Shown here: in pieces, positions 1-14,279 of the stretch
Position numbering within the stretch: the first letter of the stretch is position 1
Layout: each line of letters starts with the position of its first letter
Origin: Pyxicephalus adspersus
Taxonomy: Eukaryota > Chordata > Amphibia > Anura > Pyxicephalidae
Direction of reading: 5' to 3'
Length of the DNA: 64,000 nt
Assembly (NCBI RefSeq): GCF_032062135.1
Contig: NC_092860.1
Span: 64,949,803 to 65,013,802, forward strand
Position numbers and translations under genes: made by a program
Notes under the pieces: generated by a model
Databases searched by the model: none
The model's input: only the letters and a program-made list of their open reading frames with translations
What the model was told of the DNA's origin: nothing

Positions 1-2324
<2,324 letters not shown>

Positions 2325-3589
2325 CTAGAAACAAGAAACAATTAGGTAATTTAAGAAAGACATTCTTAAATTTAGGTGTCTTTTTTCTTAATTGCTATAC
2401 ATTCAAGCTACAAGCACAACATTTTTTTCCCCTAATATCCTAAATTTACTGTTGTTCAGTATATTTGCTTGTGTGCAGTACTTTGACCAACAAAATATGT
2501 ATTAAAGTACCCCAAGTATATTTATGATAAAAAAGCAGAAATTAGGATGTCGTATATCTCAGTAGACTAAGGCCTTGTTCATATGGACACCATATACAAG
2601 TTAACCACCTTGCAAGAATGTCAGCCAAAACACCATAAAAGCTTAATTTAGGCAATGATAACATTAGACATTTGTAAGACATTCATTCTTTCTTTTTGAA
2701 TTGAGTAGGTGAATGCACGCATATATTTGCCAAGATATGCTTGAATAATTGGCATCTGTGCTATGAATAATAAAAAAGATCCAGCCTTAAAGCTCTAACA
2801 TTTATCATGTTATGTAAATATCACTTAGACATAGATCTAATGAAAAATGGGAACTTCGGATATAAGATGAAGCCATCAAATAGGAATTCCTCCAGCAAAC
2901 ACAGAGTAAGCTTTGTACCTGCAGGACTACTATGAACCCCTTCAATAGAGCAGATTTCATGAAACATAGGGCATAAATCTGTACAGAGTGTCTGGTCTCT
3001 GAACTTAGAGCTGCAGACACGGGTGCTGACATCATTGCACTAGTAGAGGAACACCCTAGAACAGCCATTAGTATGAATTACAACAATACTTTACCACCAC
3101 AAAAACAGAAAATGTACTTTGTCTGCCAAAATAATTGTATAGAGTTTAAGATTATGGTATTCAGTATCAACAATTTATTCACATTTCAATGCAAACTTTA
3201 AATGATATATATATACATATATTTTTGTGTGGCCGTTTGTGTTCAATGATGATCTGGCACTGCAAATGCCAAGCAGTAAACAATGAGTTCATGGCATACT
3301 GGTTGTGCTATGTGTAAAAAATCAGTTATCTATCTCTTCCTTCCATCTCAAAAAATTTCAGGCACAGAACCCTCAGAGACATTCAGGACAATAAGAAGCC
3401 AATAAGTATGCTCTCTGGATTAGGTCTGTAGATAATTACAAAATGGCATCTCCAGAAATGAATTTATCCATATGATGCATTCAGTTTGTTGGCCACTAAA
3501 ACTAATTATGGCACTAACAACTGTCTGATTTTCCTGGATGCTTGTTACAGATGGAGTTCTAATTCTCTGGCTTTAAAAACTGATTAAGG

Positions 3590-4346
3590 TGTGACAGAGT
3601 GCCCCTATAATGTCAGGAAAAGTGTTAGAATGGCTCTAGGGAAATAAAATTGAGAGTATTTGTATGGGTTTCTTAGAAGAAAACCAGGTACTGTAGGGCC
3701 CTGGAGCTGGCCAAGGGATGTGAAGGGTGAGTTCCTTGGCCCAACCCTGATTTGTGATATATCCACTTGCATTTAGGTGCAAGGGGAGGGAATTGATCAG
3801 CTAGAGGCTGAGGGAATTGATCAGCAAGAGGCTGAGGGAAGTGATCAGCAAGAGGCTGAGGGAATTGATCTTCAAGAGACTGAGGGAAGTGATCAGCAAG
3901 AGCCTGAGGGAAGTGATTAGCAAGAGGCTAAGAGAGAGCCAGAGTGGATTCCAAGCTGAGAGAGAGCCAGAGTGTTCCAGGCAGAGAGAGCCAGAGGGTT
4001 CCAGGCTGAGAGAGAGCAACAGTGTTCCAGGCTGAAAGAGAGCCAGAAGGTTCCAGGGAAGCCAGCGGCCAAACAATACTACAAAGTTGTGAGTTAACAG
4101 TATTGATGTGTGTTAGTAAGAGAGGGCACCTAAGTGAAGTAGCCAGAGGCCCAGCTGGGCTACTGTTTATTGTTTTTACTTTAAAGTGCTTGAGAGTGTT
4201 CTGTTACACTTGCCTAAACAAATAAAAACTGCTGGTATTTTGGACTGCTGCCTCTGATCTATCAGAGTCTGCTGCCTCTGATCTATCTGATCTATCTGCC
4301 CTATAAGCATCCCCTTACCATGAGCAACCCCCAGTAATATACCACA
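3590..4346 (+). mobile_element. Candidate solo LTR (4-bp TSD)
   Basis: The block begins TGTGACA and ends TACCACA, a TG...CA structure with imperfect terminal inverted repeats (5 of 7). The flanks are AAGG (3586-3589) on the left and AAGG (4347-4350) on the right, a possible 4-bp target duplication as made by some retroviral-type integrases. An AATAAA signal lies at about 4220 in the position expected between R and U5, and tandem repeats occupy the U3-like half. I see no adjacent gag, pol or env. Boundaries rest on short matches, so an unrelated repeat is possible. Confidence 0.45.
3786..4058 (+). repeat. 24-bp then ~26-bp tandem repeats
   Basis: Six units of a 24-bp repeat (type GAGGGAATTGATCAGCAAG plus AGGCT) are followed by about five units of a related 25-28-bp repeat (type GAGAGAGCCAGAGTGTTCC). 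The 24-bp period keeps reading frames open, which explains the 72-aa plus and 91-aa minus frames here. The repeats lie in the U3-like part of the candidate LTR and could have been amplified as an enhancer-type array; that is inference. Confidence 0.85.
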
Positions 4347-6333
4347 AAGGGTACAGACTAAAAATGTAACTATAGTCAAAATAAAAAATATCCTTTTGCA
4401 GATTGTTGCTAGAATTAACACAACAGTTTTTGTTTTTCCAAATCCTCCTTCATTATAGCTGTATTACCTAATGATCCTGCCTTTAGGAGAGAGAATGCAA
4501 TTCCAGATTACATTTACAACGCTATATTTATAAAAGCTGACTATTGTAAGCAACCCCATCAGTATTATGTGGTTTGTACCAACCCCATGCAACTTTCACT
4601 TTTGCTTGGTCAGATACAGGAATTCAAAAATAAACAGATCTACTAAAAAGATCTCTGGGGGGCAGGTGGTGGGCTCTGAAAAGAAAATACTGTGTTAATG
4701 CTATTGACAGAAGGCATCATATCATATGAAACATATCATATGTAACCGTAAATGTAATTTCTGATTTTGCCCATATTTCCATATTTAACTTGCAGCATAC
4801 CTGTTTAGTATATAGTCAAGTGTCAAGTGTTTAAAGCCAGAGGTTCAGATTGGCAGACTTTAAAATCTAAGTATTTAGCATGACAGATAAGAAACTTGAA
4901 TTTTTGAAAAGATATTAGCAATGACAATATTTAAAGAAATAAAAAGATAGGGGTTAGAGCAACATGCTCATATCCCTAACGTAATAGAACCTTTTCTGAT
5001 GGTTCTACCAACAATTAGACAAATATATAATAAAAGATCAATAACTTTAATAATAGACACTCTAATATGTATATAGGCGGAGTCAAAAGAAATCTTTCAT
5101 AATCCTAGCAGCAAATAGTGGGGGTCATAGTTCAACGCATTTTGCAATAACAACTGCATCATCAGGATATATGGTACACTGCAAAATTATATCTATCCCC
5201 AATATAGGAAAAATTGGCAAGGGAGATAGGTGAAGATGGCAGGTATCAGTTATGTATCAAACCAATACGGGAAACAATCCAGCATTGAAAGAGTTAAATA
5301 TCTGCTCATGATAATATAGATTTGTTGAAGACAAGTAAATCCAGCAACTGAAAAGGAATTCTTGCTAATATTGAATGTCCTGGATCAGGCTACCATTCCT
5401 GCCACTCCTGTGCTACCAAACTGTGACAACATGACACTATTTATTTTATGTGCCATTGCTTTCTGTGTCTTTTACTTTTGTAACAATATCCTATACAGAT
5501 GGTTTCATAACATGTGGTAAACTCTATTTCCTATACTACACTTTATTGAAAGATTACAAAACAATGTCACCTAGAAAGGAGAAAACAACAATAGAAGAAA
5601 AAAATACAAAAGTACATTCATAATTATATACATTCTAGCTGTGAATAACAATAACAAACCTAAGTAGTACATATTGTAAAAGAGAAAATATAACCTTTAA
5701 TCTGTGGATATTCCAAAAAAAATTGATTCATTGGAAATAGGCACACTGTTTTCAGTGTTGTTTCAGGGTTTGATCATATATATATATATAACACAGTAGG
5801 GGAGGGAACACCTACTACTTTAGAAACAAAAAAGTTGGATCGTGTCCAGTCCCAGAAAGTGCATTACCTTGAAAGAACAAAAAGAGAGAGAAGGAGAACC
5901 GAAAAGAAAAAAAAGAAGAAAGAACAAGAAAAGGGAAGGGGAAAAGAAGGAAAGGTGGATTACCTTCCACAGATGGACCTGCACACCGCAGATACATTAA
6001 AATCAAGGAATTCAGGCCTGGTCCTAGTATATTTGATCCAGGGGGACCAGATTGCAATGAACCTATATTATATGTCCAAGGTGATTGAGGTCAACTTTTA
6101 ATTGATCATACTGACTTTCAATCTTTAAATCATTACAGAAAAAATAAGAGTGGAGGATTTCCATGAGTGTTTAATAGGTTTTTTAATAGAGTTAAAGATA
6201 AAGCTAACTTTTGGGGTGCTTTGGAGAATAAGAGATTGGTTTGTTTAAAAGTGCTTCCAGAGGATTCCCCCTGATTTCATTGTTCAGTACAATCCAAATC
6301 AAATTATTTATTCTCAACCACATCTTCACTAGT

Positions 6334-6560
6334 TTAGGGCAGGACCACTATATGTGCACATAGTACCATCCTATGCATAATGCCTAAAGCATTTTGGGGC
6401 ATATACAAAACGAATTTGGCAATTTTCATTGGTATAAGGTACAAATGAATAAGAACTTTATAAACATTTCCCCAGCCACAATGTTTAGAAAGCACCTTGC
6501 AGTGGCTGCTCCAAACTCCTTCCACTCAATTTCACCAATCCATACCCCCATTTTTGCATG
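6334..6560 (-). pseudogene. L1-type LINE ORF2 C-terminal remnant
   Basis: The minus-strand frame contains NVYKVLIHLYLIPMKIAKF followed by a degraded cysteine/histidine segment. It resembles the YKLLxRWYLTPxRLxK...C...H..W.CP tail after the reverse transcriptase in L1-clade ORF2 proteins. Only this short tail is recognisable; the cysteine motif is eroded and the frame soon breaks. It is dead and probably old. Confidence 0.45.
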
Positions 6561-6612
6561 AAACCTGTAGGAATTTTGAAAGAGTTTAGTGAGACCCCCA
6601 ATGTGGATATTA

Positions 6613-6700
6613 GAGTTACATAGTTACATAGTAAGTCAGGTTCAAAAAAGGCATACGTCCATTAAGGTTAACTACTGATCTGCATCATCCCAGCACCAAG
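6613..6700 (-). repeat. CR1-like LINE 3' tail fragment
   Basis: It contains ACATAGTTACATAGTAAGTC followed by a caggtt plus A-rich segment. This is the same 3'-terminal module as at 60726, where it is joined to CR1 reverse transcriptase coding sequence. Read on the minus strand it is the element's 3' end. No coding part is retained. Confidence 0.6.
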
Positions 6701-7254
6701 TCCAACTTCCATCATCTTACAAATTCTGGTAATAAGCCAACACTGTGAATGCACTGCAGACAATGTACACAAAATAAAAAAACACTAGAAAAATGAGGAA
6801 GAGGGTTTTTTTATTTCTTATCTATAAAAAAAACACCCTCATTAGTCATGCAATCACTGATACTTCCTTTCGCAGCACATTTACAGCATTTACCCAATGC
6901 CTTAAAATACATCTGTAGCATTGTCAAGCAACCAACCATGAGTGCTCCTACTGTGGCTATAGGTTGGTTAGCCCACCAGTTTATCCAACTAGTAGAGGGA
7001 AAAAGAAGGAGTTGATATTGGAAGGACAATCTTTGTAAATTAAGTACCACCATGAAGTGTCTCACCGCCCACTAATCTAGTCAGTACAGAAATAGGCACA
7101 CAGCAAACAGTCCCATGACCACTATAGAAACAATATTATGAGTTTTTAATGTTTAATGTAAAGGCAAACATTTAGTTTTTTTGTGTGATGCCTTGCCTAC
7201 ACCTACTTTATATGTTATTTGGGTCTACTGTATTTGTGTCCTCTAAGTTGTAAG

Positions 7255-7387
7255 TTCCATGAACATGGTAAAACATTTAAATAGTTCTAAACTAACACCA
7301 GATAGTTGAGAAATTCCCCACAGAAATTCGGAGAGACACTAAACAGTGACATATTATAATGACAGATCCAGTTGTTATAAATAATTG
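7255..7387 (+). repeat. 133-bp local direct repeat, copy 1
   Basis: This is copied almost unchanged at 7622-7754 (offset 367 bp, no gaps seen, a few substitutions). It runs from TTCCATGAACATGG to GTTGTTATAAATAATTG. It lies directly against the block at 7387-7616, which is itself copied at 10696-10920. I did not recognise a transposon family. Confidence 0.85.
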
Positions 7388-7616
7388 CATTGCTAAAAGC
7401 ATATTCCTATTTACACTGTGAAAGCAATACCTGTTATTCTTCACTGTAATGCTCGGCCATGCTAGTGTTTACAAGTAGAGACTCTTTTTTTTTTTTTTTT
7501 CAGACATCCCCACTTTTTTCTACATTCATTACTATCCAGCACGTACAAACAGCAAGTATAACAGCGTTTTTAAAGAGAACTAGCATTTACTTTCGAATGT
7601 TAACACTCTCATTAAA
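7387..7616 (+). repeat. ~230-bp repeat, copy 1 (copy 2 at 10696)
   Basis: It begins GCATTGCTAAAAGCATATTC and ends ACTCTCATTAAA. The matching copy is at 10696-10920 with substitutions and small indels, for example in the poly-T run. Together with the other duplicated blocks it shows repeated local copying inside the inferred nfic intron. Family unknown. Confidence 0.8.
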
Positions 7617-7621
7617 GTAAA

Positions 7622-7754
7622 TTCCATGAACATGGTAAAACATTTAAATAGTTCTAAACTAACACCAGATAGTTGAGACATTTCCCACAGAAATTTGGAG
7701 AGACACTAAACAGTGACATATTATAATGATGGATCCAGTTGTTATAAATAATTG
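7622..7754 (+). repeat. 133-bp local direct repeat, copy 2
   Basis: Copy of 7255-7387; see that entry. It is followed by unrelated sequence and then the CA/TA microsatellite, not by the 230-bp block that follows copy 1. Confidence 0.85.
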
Positions 7755-7792
7755 ACATTACCCTGCAGTAACATAAACATATTGAAATTTGG

Positions 7793-7794
<2 letters not shown>

Positions 7795-7846
<52 letters not shown>

Positions 7847-7847
7847 C
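7795..7847. repeat. (CA)n(TA)n microsatellite
   Basis: A compound dinucleotide run of about 17 CA units is followed by about 8 TA units. It explains the low-complexity open frame at 7752-7955. Confidence 0.95.
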
Positions 7848-8665
7848 TCTAATTTAAAAAACCTTATAAAGCCAGGAACCATTTGTGTTTACTTTTCAAT
7901 TTTGAATAATTTTGTAACTTATGATTTTACTTTACTTGTAAATGTATCAGACTAAAAAGCTGAGGTCTGATTTCTTTCATAGTAATATTGTATCTACGAA
8001 AACATGCAGCAAATTCCTCAAGCCTCTGGGCAATGCTGGTTGTTGTCAAAGATTGTAGCTATTTCTACAAACTATTCCAGAAAATAATAAGAGTATCCAG
8101 TAAAGTCAGTAGGTAGTTAATTTTAAATCTATAAAAGCGTATTATCTACAATCTACACACAAATATTTACTATTTTTAAACATTCTTCAGAAAATGAAAA
8201 GAACTAGTAAGTGATGTTGGCACATGAATAGTTAACCCAACATAACAAATGCAAGATATGAAGAGGGGGAGGTCTACTTCCGGTGTAAAAACAGGTGGAG
8301 CTGGAGCAGTTGTTTGTGTAATGAGAACAGAGAAGGTTATATGAGGATACCATGAGTGTGTGTGCATTTGCGAACACAGTTTATACCTAATAGTATGTTT
8401 TATATACTTATTTTACTATTTCATTCATGTTAAGTAATACTGTTCTTTGTAAAACAAAACTTGAATTTGTTTAAAAGTCTTTGTTGTAGGGACAAAATAG
8501 GAATGATTAGCTAACCACAGCTATCCCCTTGACTCTTGCTATGTTAATTACCATGAAATCATATAACCCAAAATGTAAAACAAATATGAAATTATATTAT
8601 TTGTAAAATGTATTCATTCAAGTTAAATATGAGTCACCAAAATCATGTATTGTATAGCATGTTCC

Positions 8666-8852
8666 TAACAAAATAGCCTGATGGTATATGAACTCCATTT
8701 TCAAAGGCAGCAAAACAACTGTCCAAAATAATAACATTAGAAACAAGATACAAATTAAAAGTAATAAAACAACAAATGCCACATACACTATGACAATTGA
8801 GAGTAAAGTAGCAGCACCTAATATCAGACAAATAGTTCAAAATGTAAAAATT
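8666..8852 (-). repeat. 187-bp duplicated block with hydrophobic frame, copy 1
   Basis: It is identical in length to 10216-10402 with only four or so differences. On the minus strand one frame reads as a long hydrophobic stretch (it includes SIVIVYVAFVVLLLLICIL, then FWTVVLL). It stays open across both copies for about 50 codons and would form one or two membrane segments. Possible readings are a membrane-protein exon, an env-type tail of an old element, or chance in T-rich sequence. No splice signals are convincing. Confidence 0.75.
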
Positions 8853-10215
8853 TTAGGTAAAAACTACATCTCCAGCTTACAGCTGCTGTAACTATGTTTG
8901 AATAGGGGTGGGTCTACTTTTTGCTAAGGTTACCCAGGTTGCAATGACAACTAGGCAACAAGCATGTTCCTAAGGCCAGTGTTAGACAAGTGATTGTGTT
9001 GCTGGCAGAAACAGCATCACTAACAGTCCACCTACGTTTTACTATTTGGTTACTCCATTGCTAGCAGCATTCCGCAGCATTACAGGCCAATAAGGGAGCA
9101 ACCTTTTTAGAAACAATGTCTTACTAATATGGGTGATTCTGCCATTAAAGTCATTAAAGTACATTCTAATGTTTGATCTCACTGTGAAAAGATCTCAAGC
9201 CATTTATGTGGGTCTTAATCGAGCCAAACAAAATGTAGTACTTTCAAAATGCAGAACAAGGAAAAATGCATAAGAACACATAATACCACATAGTTCATTT
9301 ATGCCTGGTATAGTGAAAATTTAGCTTTTAATTAACTTGTTCTTTGGTTCATAACAGGAAATTCCCATTTGGCCTTTTTCTACCAATACTAGTTGTATTG
9401 TTTTAACTTGCAATGGAAAAACAACAGCTGAAAACTGGTTTCTAAGGTCAACAAGACTTTTTGTTCTGTGGGTTCAATATCGGAATAAACTATCCCCTAT
9501 TCAAGACAGTTGTACTGTAACAGTGATAAAATAACAACACAGCTGCAATGATCTTGGCTGACTGACAATTACTTAATTATATCACCTATAAAATAGTAAT
9601 GTCAATTATTACTTTGATATCTGAGTTTTCAAATCATTATAAACCAACTACCATAAAGAGCTGAGACTTGCAGTTTACAGAGGCAACCCCCAATCCTAAA
9701 TTGCAGGGCCTCAGAAAAAAATTAAATGGAAAAAATACTTACCTTTGTCCCTGGGCTCTGACCTATTCCTCCAGGTGGGGACCACACCACCACTCAACCT
9801 TCCCAAGGCAGATTGTAAATATTGGCAAAAAAATTGGCATACTTTTTTAGCAGACTGGATCCACTGTGGTTTACGTGCACACCTGTTTTGTTATCGTTTT
9901 CTTAACCACTCTGTTTCTGGTGATGTCATAGATCACACAATAGGCAGTTTAAAATCACAAGATGAAATGAAAAGTGCCAAGAACAACCATCAACTTTCAA
10001 ACTTGTACTAGAAATCTGTACACAGAATCTAAATAGTAAAATTACCTTTTTTCTTTCTTATATGTTTTTTCTTTGATAAGAACCTGATAATCTTGACTTA
10101 CTCACACCAGTAACAAACACAATTAAAATGGCATCAAGATGTGAGCACAATGGAGATTTATTTATGATATGTAAGTACCAGCAGTCATATCCTGCACAAT
10201 GTTTTTGTTTATGTT

Positions 10216-10402
10216 TAACAAAATAGCCTAATGGTATATGAACTCCATTTTCAAAAGCAGCAAAACAACTGTCCAAAATAATAACATTACAAACAAGATA
10301 CAAATTAAAAGTAATAAAACAACAAATGCCACATACACTATGACAATTGAGAGTAAAGTAGCAGCAGCTAATATCAGACAAATAGTTCAAAATGTAAAAA
10401 TT
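10216..10402 (-). repeat. 187-bp duplicated block with hydrophobic frame, copy 2
   Basis: Copy of 8666-8852 at an offset of exactly 1550 bp. The hydrophobic minus-strand frame is kept, but it ends at TAG where copy 1 has a CAG codon. Amino-acid changes in this frame are mild (Gly/Ala, Leu/Val, Pro/Leu). Confidence 0.75.
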
Positions 10403-10695
10403 CAGAGCAAAGAAAAGAATCAACCCTCAACAGCCAGATTTGTGCCTGATATGAAAATGGAACCTCATTTGTTGCTACTAAAGAGAGCAGCTAAATATAT
10501 TATTAATATAAATATATATTTTTGTTAGTTGTTCAAGATGCAACAAGTTTATATGGCAACATATAAAAAGTTGTGAATAAGTTATTCACACAATAAAACT
10601 ACATTGTGGCAAAATATTTGTCAGGCTGCAGCAAGTTAGGTGATGCCCAGCTTTTTAGTACCTAAAGAAACAAATGCTTTGCTTCCGAGGCTGAT

Positions 10696-10920
10696 GCATT
10701 GCTAAAAGCATATTCCTATTTACACTGTGAAAGCAATACCTGTTATTCTTCACTGTAATGTTCGGCCATGCTAGTGTTTACAAGACACTTTTTTTTTGTT
10801 CAGACATCCCCACTTTTTGCTACATACATTACTATCCAGCACCTACAACAGTATAACAGTATAACAGCGTTTTTGAGAACTAGCATTTACTTTCGGATGT
10901 TGGTTAACACTCTCATTAAA
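10696..10920 (+). repeat. ~230-bp repeat, copy 2
   Basis: Copy of 7387-7616. It lies about 3.3 kb away, on the far side of both 187-bp blocks, with several small indels relative to copy 1. Confidence 0.8.
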
Positions 10921-12599
10921 GGCCAAGGTTACTGGAAACACTGGGCCTTAACACCCTTTAGTTTGTTAACCACAGAATGCGCCAAACCTGCAAAAATTTA
11001 TACGTATATATATATTTTTTTTTTTTCTTGCGATCTCCCCCTTAGTTTGAGCCTTTCATATGAGTTAATCTAAGTATCAGTTGAATGCATGCAAGTGTGT
11101 GGGAGAAGAAGCATGAGTTAGGTAATCCCAGGGGCAATATCTGCTCATGACAATAATAGCAAACTTAAGACCTTCTACATGTAACTTATGAGCAAAGGTT
11201 ACCTTTGCAGTAATTGTTATGGTAGGTGGGCTATTTAACAATCTTCAACATGTCGGTCACCTGCCTTTGCTCCCTCAAACGTGTAATATATATATGTATA
11301 TATATACACACATATCTCAATGAAGTAAAAAACATATAGTAATAAAATAATATATGTTCCAGAAAAGAGCGGGCGACAGGGTGTGGGGAGGGGAGGGTTA
11401 TACACGTGACTAGATTTTTTTGTCGGAAAAGAATGGCCTGCAACACATTCCTAAAAGTTTTTATTGAAAATTTTCTTTATTTTTAAGTCAAACTAAAATT
11501 ATTATGGGCATAGTTTACTAAAAAAGAGTGATTTATATTTAATATATTGATATCCTTTAGATCATATCACTACAGAGTTCAAAACTTATGTTTGTCTTTC
11601 CCCCATTTTTACCGCACCCTGAAATAACCCACATTGCCAAATATAACATCCGCCCTCCTTGCCAGATATAAACATGCACCCTTTGTTTTTCTGTATGATT
11701 TTGCAAGCTAATAGGAATCCTTTAAATCTACAATGGATTAATAAATTACTGAATAATCAAATTTAGCTTTATATGATGAACCTCTATAATTCAGCATTGA
11801 AGAGAAACAAGCAAGTTGTAAATCAATAGCTATATAGCCTTAAAGTCAAAGTATGGGATTTAGGTGACTTTACCTGTGTCAGACATAAAGGTGATGCATA
11901 CATGACTGTACAGGGTATCCTTGTATACTCCACTGTTTTATACACAAAGTTACTGAATCAAAGGCAGCCAATGTACGTTCTCTTCTTGAAAGGTCCCACA
12001 TCCAACTTTTTGTCCCCCCAAAAAAAATAAAAATAATCCTGCAAAATACACATTAAAAAAATGATAAAGCTTGCTTTAGGAATTCCAAACAGGGATAGCA
12101 AAAGGAGGTCTTGCATTAAAAAAAAAATCCTGGTACTCCTCTTTAACCTCCACTACAAATTCAGGCTTCCTCACAAGGCGGTAGAAGGCAACTTTGTGAA
12201 TTGTGTTCCTTTAGGAAAATGAGCAGAGGAACGATAGCATAAAAAGACATAAAAGAGAGAGTGTGTCTGTGTGGAAAGGAGGAGGGAGGAGGGAAAGGGG
12301 CGAAGCTCTACAACAAGCCCATCCTACAGTACTAAAAAAAATACTGATAAAAAAATGACATCCCTTTAAAGATGCAGGAACCGTATACAGAAAAAGATGT
12401 ACGGTAATGGGTCAGACATAGAGGATGAGAAGAGATGCTTTGTAAATTTATTTTAATTGTATCCCCCAAAGGTTGGTTAACCAGTTAGTTGTGTCACAGT
12501 GTTAGTCTGACGTACCACAATATCCAAAGGTAAACTGATATTATCATTTTGAAACATTTAGAAAACAGCTTTTATTGGAAGATGCAAAGTGATCATTTC

Positions 12600-12602
<3 letters not shown>

Positions 12603-12646
<44 letters not shown>

Positions 12647-12694
12647 AAACAGGATTTATATAGCGCCAACATATTACGCAGCGCTGTACATTAA
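12603..12694 (-). repeat. SINE 3' tail with (ATT)n
   Basis: An (ATT)n run is followed by AATAAACAGGATTTATATAG and then CGCCAACATATTACGCAGCGCTGTA. This is the 3' tail module also seen at 24487, 50116 and 63217. At 63217 it is attached to a tRNA-derived head, so these are 3' fragments of one SINE-type family on the minus strand. Confidence 0.75.
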
Positions 12695-13241
12695 ATATTT
12701 TTAACATTTTCTTAGGTTTTCAAGATTAGTGTAATACTGGTATTAAATAAGATTATTTCATTTGTAAACTAGAAAATACATAAACACACATTTCCACAAA
12801 ATATCTTTTATGACCCCCACTGTCACATAAAATAACCCACACTACACTGCCATATAAATATATTTATCTTGCAACTCATTGCAATGTTTGCATCCTGCAC
12901 AGTTGACCCTTTAAAGTGAGGTGCAGCACAGGGTTTTCCCCCATGCCATGTTTCCATAATGTCCCCAAATATTATGGCAAGCCACAGCTGTTGGTTTGCA
13001 ACTCTACATTTGAAGTGCGGAATGGAGGTTTGGATTATTTTAGGTCTGGGGAATTTAAACTTTCTGTTTGTTTTTTGCAATCCAGTAAACACTAATCAAA
13101 AAACTATGCTTCTCTAAACCCTAAACTCTAGAAAAACAGATAAATATAGAGTGGAAATGTAATAAATGAATTATTTTACATGTGATTAAAATGTAACAGC
13201 AATGCATAGTCAGTGACTTAACTTTTGTCTAATGCAGTTAA

Positions 13242-13475
13242 AGAGGAACTAAACTGAAAACTGCCAACTTCATCCTATGTCACTTGACCCAGACGCGAGA
13301 GCGAGTGACGTTGGATAGGAAAAAAACTTGCCAATCTCACTGCGCCTAGCTGATCAAGAATTTGGGGGGCAGTGCTGCACCTTTCTTTTTTTTTTTGCAT
13401 TAAAAAAAAAAAGCAACAGAATTTTTACTTGTCTATCCTTTTATGTAAAGTGAAATTTCTGAGTTTAGGTACGCT
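13242..13475. mobile_element. TTAA-flanked MITE (T2/Kolobok- or piggyBac-type)
   Basis: It is flanked by TTAA at 13238-13241 and 13476-13479. The ends are imperfect inverted repeats: AGAGGAACTAAACTGA on the left and, reverse-complemented, AGCGTACCTAAACTCA on the right. At 234 bp it has no coding capacity. TTAA duplication with TTAAAG-type ends fits T2-like MITEs described in frogs; assignment to a superfamily is inference. Confidence 0.65.
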
Positions 13476-14279
13476 TTAAGCAAAGCATCTTGTCCTGCCT
13501 GAGCTTGTAATTGGACGAGGAGAGGCAGAATGAGGTCTCTATTCTGCATTCTCCTGCTGGAAACATCTTCAAACCAACATACCAGAATTGTGCAGCCACA
13601 GAAATCTCAGTAGTTCAATCTGAGATGGATTAAAGCAGAATGAGGTCCTAGTGAATGTAGCAGCTTTTGTTCTCCCCCCCCCCAATTGGTTCCATCTGAT
13701 ACCACATGTCTATATGTTCATCCTCCTTTGTAAAGTTAAATGTAGGAGCACAGTTTTGACTTATTGCATTATCTGCATGGTTTACCGCAGCAGCATGAAG
13801 GTTGTTGCAGTCACCCCTGGACACCCAGCAGACCCTAGGCTTCTGCATAGCTTGGCTTAAAGATACTCACATACATACCCTTCTCTCCCAGTCTGATGGC
13901 CACATGATTTTAGGGGGTAGCAGCAATTTAGGTGTTAATCCTTATTATTTGTAAAATGAATTATATAATTATTGTTTTAAATACATTACTAGAATAATTA
14001 GTGTTTTTGTATGTGTGTGCCGTTCAATTATCCAGGCAACAAATCTAAATAAACTACACCAGACTCTGTAGTCTTGGTGCAGTGCACTGCCTAGGCACAT
14101 CCAGCGACCACATGCGTTCCTACTGCAATCTTTTTCACCGAAACTGGGTTTAGTATTTATTATTGTGAGATATCTTTACATTTGGTTTCAGCTGGAGGTT
14201 GTGACCATGGCATGTATAGGAGTAAATTAGACTGATGTTATTTTCACATGTGAAACCCGAGATTCGTAAATGGAGTGGT

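Noticed and set aside
4176..4421. Hydrophobic minus-strand frame considered as an env transmembrane tail
   Set aside because: Overlaps the candidate LTR in the opposite orientation to its AATAAA signal; only one short hydrophobic run.
6811..7065. 84-aa minus frame with a CKCAAKG cysteine cluster considered as a retroviral-type tail
   Set aside because: Single short frame with no neighbouring retroelement genes or LTR; too weak.
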